Below are positions 31,873 through 41,190 of a stretch of 64,000 nt of DNA, in pieces. The notes under the pieces were generated by a model. It saw only the letters and a list, made by a program, of their open reading frames with translations, had not been told where the DNA came from and searched no databases. Source of the DNA: Thalassotalea sp. Sam97. Its GTDB lineage: Bacteria > Pseudomonadota > Gammaproteobacteria > Enterobacterales > Alteromonadaceae. Where the stretch lies: NCBI RefSeq assembly GCF_041379765.1, contig NZ_CP166919.1, forward strand, positions 2,542,001 through 2,606,000, in the 5' to 3' direction. Each line of letters starts with the position of its first letter. The stretch's first letter is position 1. A program made the position numbers and the translations under genes.

Positions 31873-34746
31873 TTAGGCTTTCTCGACTTGGCATAGCGAG
31901 CACTTGGTTTCTTGCATTTGTGTCACCGGATCATAGCCATATGTTAATGCGGTATTGGCCGACTCGCCTAATACATAGGGCGCTGTGCCTTCAGGGTATC
32001 TATCAAGAAGGCTCTCACCGCTCATCACCCCAGCAAAGTGAAATGGCATCCACACTAACCCTTTATGTACACGAGGCGTCACCATCGCTTTGATTTTTAT
32101 ACGCCCACCTTCGGCACCTTCTAGCCATATATCATCCCAATTTTTAATACCTCGCTGGGCGGCATCATCAGGATGTATTTCAGCAAACATTTCTTGTTGC
32201 AATTCAGCAAGCCAAATATTGGTGCGAGTCTCCTCACCACCACCTTCGTATTCAACCAAACGTCCAGAACTCAGTTGCAGAGGGTATTTCTGGGTAAAGT
32301 CTTGTTCCTGTATCGAGCGATACAAGGTCGGTAATCGATGAACACGCATATCATCATAAGTAGGGTACTTACTCACCAGATCTCGACGCGGTGCATACAG
32401 AGGCTCACGATGAATAGGAATAGGATCAGGAAATGTCCATACATTGCATCGCGCTTTGGCGTTACCGTATGGTGTACAGCCATGTTCAAGCGCTACGCGA
32501 ATGATGCCCCCCGATAAATCAGTCTTCCAATTACGACCTTCGGCTTGCAACTTCTCTTGCTCGGTTAAGTCATCCCACCAACCCAATTGTTTTAGCATAT
32601 CCGCGCTAAATTCAGGATAACCACCTTTAATATCTGAACCGAGAGAATAAGAGCCCTCCGCGAGCAAGTTATTGCCATTGTGCTCTACGCCAAAGCGAGC
32701 GCGAAAATTGGAACCACCTTGTTTTACATGCAAACTGGTGTTGTAAAGAATTGCGGTACCAGGGTGTTTTTGCTCAGGTGTGCCCCAACACGGCCAAGGC
32801 AATCCATAATATTCGCCTTTGACGGCACCAGATTTTGCTTGCAGATCTTCAAAGCTAAACTCGCCCCAATGTTGCGTATGGTATTGCAAGCGTTCAGGGC
32901 TTTGCCCAGACATGCCTATGGTCCACATGCCACGGTTGTACTCTCGGGTAATATCCTCAATCAGTAAACCGGACTCTGTCTTGCGAATATTTTTGGTAAA
33001 TTGTTGCTCAAAGCCCAAATGTTGTGACAATAAATGCATGATTTCGGTATCTGGCTTTGATTCAAATAATGGCTCGATAACTTGCTCACGCCATTGCAGA
33101 GACCGACTGGTGTTGGTGACACTGCCATATGATTCATAGCAAGTCGATGCTGGTAAAATATAAACCCCATCGCTACGATTATGCAGTACCGCTGCCATGG
33201 TCGGATAAGGGTCAACCACCACCACCGTTTCAAGTTTATCTAAGGCATCACGGACTTCATTTTGGCGGGTTTCAGTATTTATCGATTGCCCCCAAAAAAA
33301 CGCGAGACGAATTTTGTCGGCTTGGGCGATATCTTTTTTCTCTTCAAGGACACCATCATGCCAACGAGAGCATGGTATACCGGGGCTAGTCATCGGTTGA
33401 CGACCAAGGTACTCACCTTGATCAAAATTGCCTTTAACCCACTCATAATCAAGCCCCCAAACACGACTCCAATGCTGCCACGCAGCCGTTGTTAAACCAT
33501 AATAGCCCGGTAGTGAGTCAAATAGCACACCAACATCCGTTGCACCTTGCACGTTGTCGTGACCACGTAATATATTAGCGCCACTTCCACTAACGCCAAC
33601 GTTGCCAAGTGCTAACTGCAAAATACAATAGGCTCTGGTATTCGAATTACCAATATGATGCTGGGTACCGCCCATACACCACACTATGCTGCCCGGGCGG
33701 TTAAAGGCGATCGTTTTCGCCGCTTCAAACAACACTTCTTTGCTTATATCCGTGATGTTGCTAACCGTGTCAGGATCGTAGTTTGCCACCTCAGCGCGGA
33801 TGTCATCCATGGCATAAACCCGTTGCTCGATAAATTGCTTATCTTCCCAACCTTGATCGAAAATATGCCACAACAAGCCATAAATAAATGGAATATCTGT
33901 CCCAGGTCGAATAGGACAAAATAAATGTGAATGCACTGCAGTACGGGTATAGCGAGGATCGGCAACGACTATTTTTGCGCCACGCTCTTTTGCTAACAAA
34001 ATATGTTGCATGGCAATCGGATGCGCTTCGGCTGGGTTAGAGCCAACCAACAACACCGACTTGGCATTACGAAAATCATTTAAGGTGTTGGTTTGTGCGC
34101 CATAGCCCCAAGTATTGGCAACGCCTGCGACGGTTGTTGAGTGACAAATACGAGCCGAGTGATCGACATTATTGGTACCCCACATGGCGGCAAACTTACG
34201 CATAAGATAGGCGCTTTCATTAGAGAACTTGGCGCTTCCCATAAAGTAAACCGAGTCAGGACCAGACTCTTGACGAATGGCCTTCATCTTATCAGTGACT
34301 TCAGTTAACGCTTGTTGCCACGATATGCGTTGCCACTTACCGCCCTCGAGTTTAAGAGGGTATTTTACTCGGCGTTTACCGATACCATGTTCACGCTCTG
34401 CAGCCCCTTTTGCACAGTGGCTACCACGGGAAATGGGATGATCAAACGCTGGCTCTTGCCCTGTCCATAACCCGTTTTGCACCTCAGCATATATGCCACA
34501 CCCTACCGCACACGAGCTGCATACGGTACGCTTGATTTGTGTTGGTACATCTTTGCTAACGTACTCACTGGCCGATGCTTTTTTTACCATGGTAGAACCA
34601 AGCACGGAGGCTCCAATCACCCCTGAGGTGGTCAAGCCTGCCGTTTTTAGAAACTGGCGGCGATTAATACCTTGATGCTCCGCTGCAACGCATTCTGCTT
34701 GACTTGTTGCTGAAGTTGGCCTTGTCGTTTTTTTACTCAGTTTCAT
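31873..34746 (-). CDS. fdhA: Formate dehydrogenase catalytic (alpha) subunit, Cys type
   Basis: Molybdenum/tungsten bis-pterin oxidoreductase that oxidises formate to CO2 in the periplasm. I start it at MKLSKK, which follows GAGG by six bases, giving 957 aa. The Tat motif NRRQFLKTAG is at about residues 28-37. The N-terminal 4Fe-4S cluster uses CSSCAVGC plus a later Cys (about 76, 79, 83, 111). The metal ligand is Cys201 in ARICHST, where E. coli FdnG has selenocysteine; no in-frame TGA occurs. The C-terminal molydopterin-dinucleotide domain is complete. It lies between the small Tat-signal gene and fdhB. Confidence 0.95.
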   Translation of the reverse strand: MKLSKKTTRPTSATSQAECVAAEHQGINRRQFLKTAGLTTSGVIGASVLGSTMVKKASASEYVSKDVPTQIKRTVCSSCAVGCGIYAEVQNGLWTGQEPAFDHPISRGSHCAKGAAEREHGIGKRRVKYPLKLEGGKWQRISWQQALTEVTDKMKAIRQESGPDSVYFMGSAKFSNESAYLMRKFAAMWGTNNVDHSARICHSTTVAGVANTWGYGAQTNTLNDFRNAKSVLLVGSNPAEAHPIAMQHILLAKERGAKIVVADPRYTRTAVHSHLFCPIRPGTDIPFIYGLLWHIFDQGWEDKQFIEQRVYAMDDIRAEVANYDPDTVSNITDISKEVLFEAAKTIAFNRPGSIVWCMGGTQHHIGNSNTRAYCILQLALGNVGVSGSGANILRGHDNVQGATDVGVLFDSLPGYYGLTTAAWQHWSRVWGLDYEWVKGNFDQGEYLGRQPMTSPGIPCSRWHDGVLEEKKDIAQADKIRLAFFWGQSINTETRQNEVRDALDKLETVVVVDPYPTMAAVLHNRSDGVYILPASTCYESYGSVTNTSRSLQWREQVIEPLFESKPDTEIMHLLSQHLGFEQQFTKNIRKTESGLLIEDITREYNRGMWTIGMSGQSPERLQYHTQHWGEFSFEDLQAKSGAVKGEYYGLPWPCWGTPEQKHPGTAILYNTSLHVKQGGSNFRARFGVEHNGNNLLAEGSYSLGSDIKGGYPEFSADMLKQLGWWDDLTEQEKLQAEGRNWKTDLSGGIIRVALEHGCTPYGNAKARCNVWTFPDPIPIHREPLYAPRRDLVSKYPTYDDMRVHRLPTLYRSIQEQDFTQKYPLQLSSGRLVEYEGGGEETRTNIWLAELQQEMFAEIHPDDAAQRGIKNWDDIWLEGAEGGRIKIKAMVTPRVHKGLVWMPFHFAGVMSGESLLDRYPEGTAPYVLGESANTALTYGYDPVTQMQETKCSLCQVEKA

Positions 34747-34759
34747 TGGCAACCTCACG

Positions 34760-34957
34760 TTATTGGTCGATCAACGACAAATAATATTGTTTGATGTGCT
34801 CAGTTAATTGATATCCCGATGCCTTAGTTGATGCTTTTGACTGGGCTGGCTCAGCTTGCTCTACGGCAGTGAGTTTTGTTGATAAAGGGATGGCAATGCC
34901 CGCGATACCTATGCATTTGATCGCACGGCGTCGGTGCTGCAAATTGGTTTGTTTCAT
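34760..34957 (-). CDS. Small Tat-signal formate dehydrogenase accessory protein
   Basis: 65-aa protein starting MKQTNLQHRRRAIKCIG: twin arginines followed by a hydrophobic segment and a short hydrophilic tail. It occupies the position of the small 'FdhX-like' or twin-arginine-signal protein found directly upstream of fdhA in Shewanella-type operons. A GTG eight codons upstream is an alternative start. Role unproven; plausible as an export or assembly factor. Confidence 0.75.
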   Translation of the reverse strand: MKQTNLQHRRRAIKCIGIAGIAIPLSTKLTAVEQAEPAQSKASTKASGYQLTEHIKQYYLSLIDQ

Positions 34958-35050
34958 ATGACCGTCCAAATCGCAATTCACGTTAACGTCTAGGTTAAGC
35001 GTGAGATAGACACAGCAACAGCATCGTATTTAGCCGGTTATAACCGTGTA

Positions 35051-35677
35051 TCAGTTTGCAGTTACCGGGATACTCCAACCAGCTAAATGCCTTTGTTCTT
35101 GCTGTAAAAATGTGAAAGTCAGCTCACCGACTCTTTGATAAAACGGACTTTGCTGATGTTTTATCAACCGTTCACAAAACATCCCGTACCAGGGTTGTAG
35201 ATGTTGCTCAAAGAATGCGTGCTGCTGATGTTCGCCCTCAGTGCCAATAAGTATAGCCATCACTTGCAAAATTGCCGTAATATGATCTTCGGGTTCTTTG
35301 TTGTCACTGTGACGAACAATACCAAGAGACTGAAGATGTTGTCGCAGCAATAACAGCGAATTAGCAAATAAATGACCGTGCAAATACCAACTCGCGTAGG
35401 GTGGTACGTCACCTTCAGACAAACCGACAAACAAGGTAAAAAACTGTTCATCAAGCGCTGCTTTTTCCACACTATTCACCTGTTTTTGCAACGTCACAAA
35501 GGCACCAATTAATTCTGGGTTTTCAGCATCAGCTAAGTTAATCTGTAATTCCTGCAACAAACTCAGCATCGCCTCACTCGGCGCTGTTTGATAAAGCGCC
35601 GCTAGCAACCGGTAAACTTCTTGACGAAACTCTGGGGCACTATCGAAGGTGTTGGTAACCGATTGTTTCATACTCAT
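35051..35677 (-). CDS. TorD/DmsD-family molybdoenzyme chaperone
   Basis: 208-aa all-helical protein of the TorD family, cytoplasmic chaperones that bind the Tat signal and hold the apo-catalytic subunit until its cofactor is in. The motifs FTLFVGLSEGDVPPYASWYLHG and the EDHITAILQVMA segment are characteristic. It begins two bases after the ferredoxin-like gene, within the fdh operon, which suggests FdhA as its client. Confidence 0.88.
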   Translation of the reverse strand: MSMKQSVTNTFDSAPEFRQEVYRLLAALYQTAPSEAMLSLLQELQINLADAENPELIGAFVTLQKQVNSVEKAALDEQFFTLFVGLSEGDVPPYASWYLHGHLFANSLLLLRQHLQSLGIVRHSDNKEPEDHITAILQVMAILIGTEGEHQQHAFFEQHLQPWYGMFCERLIKHQQSPFYQRVGELTFTFLQQEQRHLAGWSIPVTAN

Positions 35678-35679
35678 AC

Positions 35680-37467
35680 CTACCTCAATTGTTTTTGAGG
35701 GTCATTGATGACATCAATGACCATATCTTCCACACGACAATCCGCGCACATTTGTAAACGTTGTGGATTATTAGCGAAGGCGCTATGACTGGCGAGAGTT
35801 TGCATCATTCGTTCGATCATCGTTGTTGTTGCAAAGGCGCTACCACAACGTATGCAATGGAATGGTTTATCTTCATTGAGGACAGCCTCACTGTTGCGCA
35901 TCTCAGCGTCAAAGTTAACCTGACTGTGTAGACTGATCACATCTTCAGGGCAAGATTGTTGGCATAAGCTGCACTGCACGCAGGCTTGTTCTTTAAAGCG
36001 TAATATTGGCTGGTCGCTATCTGCCTGTAACGCGGACGTAGGACATGCAGAGACACACGCCATACACATAGTGCAATCCAATGTATTTACGTCAATTTTG
36101 CCATATGAACTGCTGCTTAGATTGCCTCTGAGCGCTAAAACATCACGACACTGCTTAGCAAATGTATTTAGATGATCGATGGCAGCATAAAATAACAATG
36201 GCTTATTCATTGGCTCAAAACGGGCAATAGCGACATCGGCTATCGACGTTGCTTGCCCTGTTTTGTCCTGCGATACCTGAGGCTCAAACTGAACAGCAAC
36301 ATGTTGCCCAAAATCATCTTCGCTTGTTATCTCAACGCACGTGCCATAACCCATATGCATTAATAAGCTATTGGCTAGATTGACGTGTTGTTGTAACACT
36401 GTGCCATCTTGCGATCCACGACAAATAACTGTCACGTTCGTCGCTCCCCATGCCAGTGCCGCTAAAAAATGCTCTATGGCGCAGGCGCCAATCTCTTCGA
36501 CGGTAAAAGGCAATACATGGGGGGCTAAATATTTAAGATCGATTGGGTGAACACGACCATCGTGAAAAATCACATGCGGCTTTACTTTGGCTTGCTGATA
36601 ATATTGGCTGATGATTTGTCGCAATTGAGTTTGTAGTGATAGCGATGTAGGAAAATCATAGCCAATAGCGCTGGTTGGACACACACTCGCGCAATCACCG
36701 CTGCCATGACACAAGTGCGAGTCAATATGAATAGTGAAATTGTGGGAGGATATGGCATCGGCGGCACAAACATCCAAACAACGTCGACAGCCGATAAGAT
36801 CATTACGGGCATGCGCGCATTTATCTGCATCAACCGTGACATAACGTGGCTTTTCAAATTCACCTATATAATCACTTAGAGATTGACCGAGTTGCTGGAC
36901 CGCAGTCATATCATCGCCATAATAAAAATAGCCCGGCGGCAATAACGATTGCGCCACAACCGCGGTATCCGCTAAATCGATGAGCAGATCAAAGTAATGG
37001 CGTTGAGTTGCCAACTCGGGCAATGTCACTCGCTGTTGCTGATATTCGGTATCAACCTTAAAGTGACCCAGATGTCCTTTTACCTGCAACACCGCCCCAT
37101 AATAAACGGCAGCCGCCTGACTGACTTGCATTGCTCGCGCTAACACATCATGCTCGCCAAGCGTTGATGTTTGATTAACAAGTATCGTCACCGACGTCGC
37201 GTCCGTTAAATATTGGCAAGCTAGCCGGCAGCGATCTTCAGGGCCTATTAATAACACATGCCCTTGTGATTGATAACTCACTTGTCCCGCAAGCAAGTTA
37301 CCCATTGCAGGGAATGCTTGATACAGCTGCTCTCTAAGCTCGATAGAGGCAGACTCGTTGGCACTGCTATCAACTCGCTTAGCACCATGATATTTAGCTT
37401 GTTGAAATACTGTGTTTTGTTGCTCTGCCTTTGGCTGCTCTGTTTCTTGCGACTTTGACTTTTGCAA
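35680..37467 (-). CDS. Multi-cluster 4Fe-4S ferredoxin-like protein of the fdh operon
   Basis: 595 aa from a TTG codon. The N-terminal third has no recognised domain. Two 4Fe-4S motifs follow (CAHARNDLIGCRRCLDVC and CHGSGDCASVCP), then a middle domain resembling a quinone- or CoB-reductase delta region (FHDGRVHPIDLKYLAPHVLPF), then two more clusters (CTMCMACVSACP, CVQCSLCQQSCP) and a CIRCG...CADC zinc-finger-like tail. Similar proteins accompany periplasmic formate dehydrogenases; the electron partner is unknown. The start is uncertain: the only strong ribosome site (AGGGAGAGAG) lies before an in-frame ATC at 37522-37524, 19 codons upstream. Confidence 0.85.
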   Translation of the reverse strand: MQKSKSQETEQPKAEQQNTVFQQAKYHGAKRVDSSANESASIELREQLYQAFPAMGNLLAGQVSYQSQGHVLLIGPEDRCRLACQYLTDATSVTILVNQTSTLGEHDVLARAMQVSQAAAVYYGAVLQVKGHLGHFKVDTEYQQQRVTLPELATQRHYFDLLIDLADTAVVAQSLLPPGYFYYGDDMTAVQQLGQSLSDYIGEFEKPRYVTVDADKCAHARNDLIGCRRCLDVCAADAISSHNFTIHIDSHLCHGSGDCASVCPTSAIGYDFPTSLSLQTQLRQIISQYYQQAKVKPHVIFHDGRVHPIDLKYLAPHVLPFTVEEIGACAIEHFLAALAWGATNVTVICRGSQDGTVLQQHVNLANSLLMHMGYGTCVEITSEDDFGQHVAVQFEPQVSQDKTGQATSIADVAIARFEPMNKPLLFYAAIDHLNTFAKQCRDVLALRGNLSSSSYGKIDVNTLDCTMCMACVSACPTSALQADSDQPILRFKEQACVQCSLCQQSCPEDVISLHSQVNFDAEMRNSEAVLNEDKPFHCIRCGSAFATTTMIERMMQTLASHSAFANNPQRLQMCADCRVEDMVIDVINDPQKQLR

Positions 37468-37524
37468 CGTAGGCTGTTGCGAATCAGCCTTCAGAGAATC
37501 ACATTTAGGCTCTTGATCGTTGAT

Positions 37525-38000
37525 GGTCTCTCTCCCTAAGCAAGCCGTTTTCTCAATCCTAGCATTTAGGGTAAGGCACCTTCTTTGAAGCTACCCACCT
37601 CTACCAGCAACTTTGCAAGGCGCATTTGACGATACATGCTTGCAAAGCCATCGATAAACCATTGTTATATTGAGAAAACAGCACGTTGGTTATTATCATT
37701 AAACTCAGTATAGACAGCTATATACGACGCTGCATAAAGTCATGCTAATCCGGTCTTAATTCACTAAATTACGGTGGCAACCGTTGTTTTTAGATCGTGA
37801 TAGGTAAGCTAATGAGGCTGGCTAAATAGAGGCGTTTGTTGACGTTCACGAGGCATGATTTATGTTTTCAGCCATCAGATGCCGACGCTATTGCTGGGGA
37901 GTAAATTTACCCTTGGTTACCGGAATCAGCTGACCCTATATTATTTGGCTGATTATTTAGCTGATTGTTTAACATACTATGTATTCCGCTGATGCTTGCC
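37525..38000. other. Upstream region of the fdh operon
   Basis: About 480 bases without a gene. It should contain the fdh promoter. A perfect inverted repeat CTTTGCAAG (37611-37619) / CTTGCAAAG (37639-37647) with a 19-base gap lies about 90-180 bases before the ferredoxin-like gene and looks like an operator. No recognisable FNR site (TTGAT-N4-ATCAA) was seen. Confidence 0.5.
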
Positions 38001-38813
38001 TTAGTCGGTATCACTATCGTTGGCTTGCAAACGCTTTTGCAATCGCTGCTGTAGAGTAAGTTGTTGATGCACGCCATTATCGGATAACGGCTCAGATTGA
38101 TGTGCCCGATAGTCTAATGGCTGTTGTTCTACAGACCATGTCGTTTGTTCATCGGTTTGCTCCGTGGTTTGCTCTATTGTTTGTTCGATTGCTTGTTCGG
38201 TTATAGGGTTATTGGCGATGATATGTTGTCCTATCTCAGTCTCGGGTTTATTGTCTAATTTCGTCTCGTCTGCGCGTTGCTCAGCCTCTGCACCTTCGCC
38301 TTTACCTTCCTCTTCGCCGTCATCGGCTAGTAAACATTGATATACTTGACTTAGTAACTTATCGACTTCCTCTGAGCTTAATTTAGGCTGATTAGAAAAG
38401 TCTTGATCGCACTGCTCTAAACCATCAAGCAGCTGATATTGCGGTTGTTGCCAAAGACGACGTAAAGCCTGCTGCTGCAGCTCTTCGTCAACGTCTTGAC
38501 CAACAAATCGAGCAAAACAATTTTCACCTGCAAGTTCAACGAAACTGTCATCATCACTACTTTTTGTATCAATGTCATGGCTGACGTCATGAGCACGATT
38601 CTTCGCAGATGACGCTTCGCTGCCGCTTTGCTCAGTTAGTTTATCATCAGCGGATGGATGCCGATTATCGTTGCGCTCAATCCCCGACTCTGCATTCTTT
38701 ATTTCATGGTTGGCCTGCCTTGTTTGTTCGCTCGGATGATCTTGTTGACCATGAGCTAGCGATGATTTTCGCTGTAACCAACGTCGCCAAAATGCCACCT
38801 TAGCCACTGACAT
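38001..38813 (-). CDS. DUF3306-domain protein of the formate dehydrogenase locus
   Basis: 270 aa from MSVAKVAFWRRWLQRKSS. The start overlaps the end of the DUF3305 gene by 14 bases, so the two are coupled; the longest frame would run far into that gene. FWRRWLQRK at the N-terminus and the acidic, Gln-rich body with DFSNQPKLSSEEVDKLLSQVYQ fit the DUF3306 family. These proteins occur with DUF3305 in fdh clusters; function unknown. The C-terminal 80 residues are low complexity (repeated EQT). Confidence 0.75.
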   Translation of the reverse strand: MSVAKVAFWRRWLQRKSSLAHGQQDHPSEQTRQANHEIKNAESGIERNDNRHPSADDKLTEQSGSEASSAKNRAHDVSHDIDTKSSDDDSFVELAGENCFARFVGQDVDEELQQQALRRLWQQPQYQLLDGLEQCDQDFSNQPKLSSEEVDKLLSQVYQCLLADDGEEEGKGEGAEAEQRADETKLDNKPETEIGQHIIANNPITEQAIEQTIEQTTEQTDEQTTWSVEQQPLDYRAHQSEPLSDNGVHQQLTLQQRLQKRLQANDSDTD

Positions 38814-39291
38814 TACTCCGACGGCGTCTCGCTTGCTCTTGTTTTTGATTAACATGTTTACGCCGATGCGCACAGATAGGCACTTCACCATGACGGCTAA
38901 TAAACGCCTCGATCCAACAGGCAATAGCTGCTGGCATATCTATGCTCAACACAGGGGTTTCAGCCTCTAAGCAAGCGGTTGCGATACTTTGCTCCGGCGT
39001 GACCGATGTTGGCAGCCAGCTATCATCAGCTAACAAATCACAAACAATGAACAGCTTCGGGCGGTCTAAATCTAAGTTAAGGCGATAACTGGCACGCTCA
39101 TCTTGAAACAGCTCGATAAACACTAAATGGCTATTTTTCGGCGCCGGTTGAGATTGTTCGGCACTGATAAACTCAGCAACGCGCCAACGTGGTGTTTGCC
39201 AACCATTAAAGGTGATCGGCTCTGCAACCAACGACACATAGATAGGCCAAACATTGTCAGTACGGCGCCAGTTTGACGTTTTGGTTTGCAT
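38800..39291 (-). CDS. DUF3305-domain protein of the formate dehydrogenase locus
   Basis: 163-aa cytoplasmic protein with no signal or membrane segment. NVWPIYVSLVAEPITFNGWQTPRWRVAEFI and GEVPICAHRRKHVN match the DUF3305 family, which is found next to DUF3306 genes and formate dehydrogenases. It is preceded by an AAGG ribosome site and lies 43 bases after the MobB-MoeA gene. Function unknown. Confidence 0.78.
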   Translation of the reverse strand: MQTKTSNWRRTDNVWPIYVSLVAEPITFNGWQTPRWRVAEFISAEQSQPAPKNSHLVFIELFQDERASYRLNLDLDRPKLFIVCDLLADDSWLPTSVTPEQSIATACLEAETPVLSIDMPAAIACWIEAFISRHGEVPICAHRRKHVNQKQEQARRRRSNVSG

Positions 39292-39333
39292 TTGAACTTA
39301 CCTTGTTATCTATCAGCGATAGCTAAATTATAG

Positions 39334-41190
39334 TCAATCAATAAGCGGCAAAATATCGACGAGCGTACCAGGCTCGATGTGTTGTTGATTGACCGGGATA
39401 TGAATTAAACAATTCGCCGCCACCATTGATGATAATATGCCCGAGCCTTGAGGACCGGTTGTCGTCACTTGCAGCTGTCCATGCTCATTCAAATCGTAGT
39501 AACCGCGAAGGTATTCATCGCGCCCATAACGACTGCGCAACGATGTGGTCGCAACCGCTTTTTGCTTAGGTTGTTGCCAATCACGCTCTCCTGATAACTT
39601 GCGAATCGCAGGTTGCACAAACAGCATAAAACAAATCATTGCGGCAACAGGGTTACCTGGTATACCAAAGAATAGCGCCGGTGAATGCGATGGCTTATCG
39701 CTGGTATCTAATAAACCGAACGCTAAAGGTCGCCCAGGGCGCATAGCAACCCGCCAAAACTCTACACGCCCCAACCGCTCTAAACTGGCTTTTATATAAT
39801 CGGCATCGCCCACCGAAACGCCACCCGAGCTGATCACAACGTCGGCCTGTTGTGCCGCATGACTAAGTGCCTGCTCTAAGCTATTTTGATCATCGTTAAT
39901 AATACCTAAGTCGATAATTTGACAATGTAATTGCTGCAACAAGCCCGTTAACGTAAAACGATTGGCATCATAAATTGACGCCGTTGATAACGACTCCCCC
40001 GGTGCACACACTTCGTCGCCCGTTGAGAAAATAGCTACGCGAACCGAGCGATAAACATCAACTTGGGCATGCCCAAGAGACGCCAGTAAGCCCATTTCGG
40101 CGGCACCTAGACGTTTACCAGAGCGAAAAACCTGACTATTTTTGGCGATATCTTCACCGGCTTGACGAACGTTTTGACCTTTACTGACGTTATGTTCAAT
40201 AACAATATGCTCGCCTTCTGTTTGAGCAAACTCTTTTGCGATCACAGTATCACTCCCTGCAGGCATTTTTGCCCCAGTCATGATCCGCACCGCTTGCGTG
40301 CCGATTAACGGCTGTGAGTAATGCTGGCCAGCAAACACTTGGCCAACCAAGTGTAATTTTAACCTTCGGGTTTGTTCTTCAGGTGTCACCCCTGTACTCA
40401 CCTTCGCTTGCACAGCGTCAGCAGAAAAGGCATAGCCATCCATCGCGCTGTTTGTGTATTGCGGTACATCAATCGTTGCATAGACCGGCGCAGAAAGTAC
40501 TCGCTTTCTGCTGTTAGCAAGTGCAACAGACTCGGTTGCCATGAGTACCGGTGTTTTAGCTAAGATGTGCTCTGTTGCTTGGTTAACATCGTAACTGCCA
40601 GAAGGTAGTTCCGCGCAGTTAGCGGAGCGAGATTGCTGAGCTTTTTCTAAGCCAACATAGTCGCTGATAAACTCACATATCCTATTGATATCATCGATAT
40701 CAAAACGGGGGATATCTTTGGTTAATTTGGTTTGCTGGCAACAGGCGATCGCCACCACATGCTCATCGTTAGTATGAATAAACGGTTGGCTTAATGACGA
40801 TGTTACTCGGTGCCGATGTACTTCCATTTTCGCGAACGATTCGTGTTTGAAACCTTCCACCAATACCAAATCCGCACTTGTCGCATCAATGCGTTTAAGC
40901 AAGTACTGCAACTTTGGTGATTGCCGCTCTGCATTTTCATAGATATGCGCGTAACGTTTATCGGATGCAATCAGTAATTGTTGAGCGCCGGCTTGGCGTA
41001 GCAAAAAGCTGTCTTTTTCTGGTTTATCGATATCAAAGTTATGATGGGCATGCTTGATGACCGCGACACGTATACCACGTTGTTTAAATATCGGCAGCAA
41101 CTTACATAGCAAGGTTGTTTTTCCGCTGCCGCTGTAGGCACAAATGCCAAACACAGGTATCAGCAAAGGGTTAACAAAGGTGTCAGTCAT
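39334..41190 (-). CDS. MobB-MoeA fusion, molybdopterin cofactor maturation
   Basis: 618-aa fusion. Residues 1-170 are MobB-like, a GTP-binding partner of guanylyl transfer, with P-loop CAYSGSGKTTLL (17-28) and VEGFKHESF. From about 190 the protein is MoeA, the molybdenum (or tungsten) insertase, with PQYTNSAMDGYAF, IFSTGDEV, ISSGGVSVGDADY and GIPGNPVAAM. Its ATG overlaps the tupC stop by eight bases (ATGACTGA), so metal import and insertion are translationally coupled. Confidence 0.92.
   Translation of the reverse strand: MTDTFVNPLLIPVFGICAYSGSGKTTLLCKLLPIFKQRGIRVAVIKHAHHNFDIDKPEKDSFLLRQAGAQQLLIASDKRYAHIYENAERQSPKLQYLLKRIDATSADLVLVEGFKHESFAKMEVHRHRVTSSLSQPFIHTNDEHVVAIACCQQTKLTKDIPRFDIDDINRICEFISDYVGLEKAQQSRSANCAELPSGSYDVNQATEHILAKTPVLMATESVALANSRKRVLSAPVYATIDVPQYTNSAMDGYAFSADAVQAKVSTGVTPEEQTRRLKLHLVGQVFAGQHYSQPLIGTQAVRIMTGAKMPAGSDTVIAKEFAQTEGEHIVIEHNVSKGQNVRQAGEDIAKNSQVFRSGKRLGAAEMGLLASLGHAQVDVYRSVRVAIFSTGDEVCAPGESLSTASIYDANRFTLTGLLQQLHCQIIDLGIINDDQNSLEQALSHAAQQADVVISSGGVSVGDADYIKASLERLGRVEFWRVAMRPGRPLAFGLLDTSDKPSHSPALFFGIPGNPVAAMICFMLFVQPAIRKLSGERDWQQPKQKAVATTSLRSRYGRDEYLRGYYDLNEHGQLQVTTTGPQGSGILSSMVAANCLIHIPVNQQHIEPGTLVDILPLID

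Noticed and set aside
31873..34746. Selenocysteine codon in formate dehydrogenase
   Set aside because: The active-site position is a TGC/TGT cysteine (ICHST) and there is no in-frame TGA or SECIS-like stem.
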